A stretch of 64,000 bases of DNA, from assembly GCA_000403275.2 (NCBI GenBank), contig KE159599.1, positions 1,101,548 to 1,165,547 on the forward strand, given 5' to 3'. Each line of letters opens with the position of its first letter. The first letter of the stretch is position 1. Below are positions 63,806 through 64,000 of the stretch, piece after piece. A program made the translations under genes and the position numbers. The notes beneath the pieces are model-generated. The model was not told the origin of the DNA. It worked only from the letters and a program-made list of their open reading frames with translations, and searched no databases. Source of the stretch: Lachnospiraceae bacterium 28-4 (GTDB taxonomy: Bacteria; Bacillota; Clostridia; Lachnospirales; Lachnospiraceae).

Positions 63806-63950
63806 GCAAACGAGGGGAAAAGGGGCTGGCAGGGGAGTGTTTTTTGCTGTTGCGTACAATCGGCTATTTCATTAGTGAAATCTGATTGGAAGCTCCAGCA
63901 AAAAACACCCCACTGCCAGCCCCTTTCCCCACCGCTTCAAACTCGTTTGC
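63806..63950. repeat. Fold-back element B: imperfect long inverted repeat with conserved core
   Basis: The left arm 63806-63848 and right arm 63897-63950 pair over about 40 positions with two mismatches near the core and a 12-base bulge; outer ends are GCAAACGA/TCGTTTGC. The 48-base core (63849-63896) begins GTTGCGTACAATCGGCTATT and ends AATCTGATTGGAAGCTCC, as in element A, while the arms differ from those of A. The inner part folds as TATTTC/GAAAT. It follows the truncated EIIA. Confidence 0.8.
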
Positions 63951-64000
63951 CTCCCTCCGCCATGGCACTTATCAAAATGGATTTCCGCGTCCCCCATCCA

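Overview
This 64 kb window looks like chromosomal DNA of a spore-forming Firmicute of the Lachnospiraceae/Clostridia type. The evidence is strong GGAGG ribosome sites, several phosphotransferase (PTS) sugar operons, BglG antitermination, an agr-like locus, a class B sortase, a SpoIID/LysM protein and glutamine synthetase. I see no rRNA, tRNA or CRISPR array.

Sugar region (1-30.9 kb). (1) A beta-glucan/oligosaccharide locus: GH3 glucosidase (cut by the window edge), an ABC importer (two permeases and a lipoprotein) and, divergently, two GH94 phosphorylases. A perfect 20-bp inverted repeat sits midway between the divergent promoters, and an AraC regulator follows. (2) A PTS EIIBCA with a HAD phosphatase, divergent from a second AraC regulator. 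(3) A bgl operon: promoter, RNA antiterminator/terminator, BglG-type regulator, EIIBCA and 6-phospho-beta-glucosidase. (4) A trehalose regulon (treC, treB, treR) with three TGTTTAAACA operators. A 323-bp element with 80-bp perfect inverted arms lies between treB and treR. In between are a small XRE regulator, a BlaI-like repressor, a large secreted protein, and an agr-like region (sensor kinase, LytTR regulator, truncated agrB, small membrane proteins).

Middle region (30.9-50.6 kb). This holds an RsiV-like protein, glnA, and a SpoIID-domain/LysM gene split in frame by a 1.9 kb element carrying a large serine recombinase and a 51-aa ORF. It continues with ahcY beside an SAH/MTA deaminase gene, a chemotaxis receptor, a NucS-like nuclease gene cut by an IS110-type insertion sequence, and a sortase B with its likely surface substrate.

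Island (51-58.8 kb). A more AT-rich block of accessory genes follows: two TIR/deoxyribosyltransferase-like proteins, a HipA-like kinase, a RelE-type toxin with antitoxin, a parB remnant, a RhuM protein and an HNH nuclease fused to a P-loop ATPase. It looks like a defence island beside rlmD.

Right end (58.8-64 kb). Housekeeping genes rlmD and yhaM, a catalytically degenerate HtrA-like protein, an N-terminally truncated EIIA domain and a second copy of the fold-back element found beside treR.

The strongest candidates for something undescribed are the 1.9 kb in-frame intervening element (34313-36213), the fold-back family with a conserved core and variable arms (29748-30070 and 63806-63950), and the HNH-ATPase gene (56440-58815).
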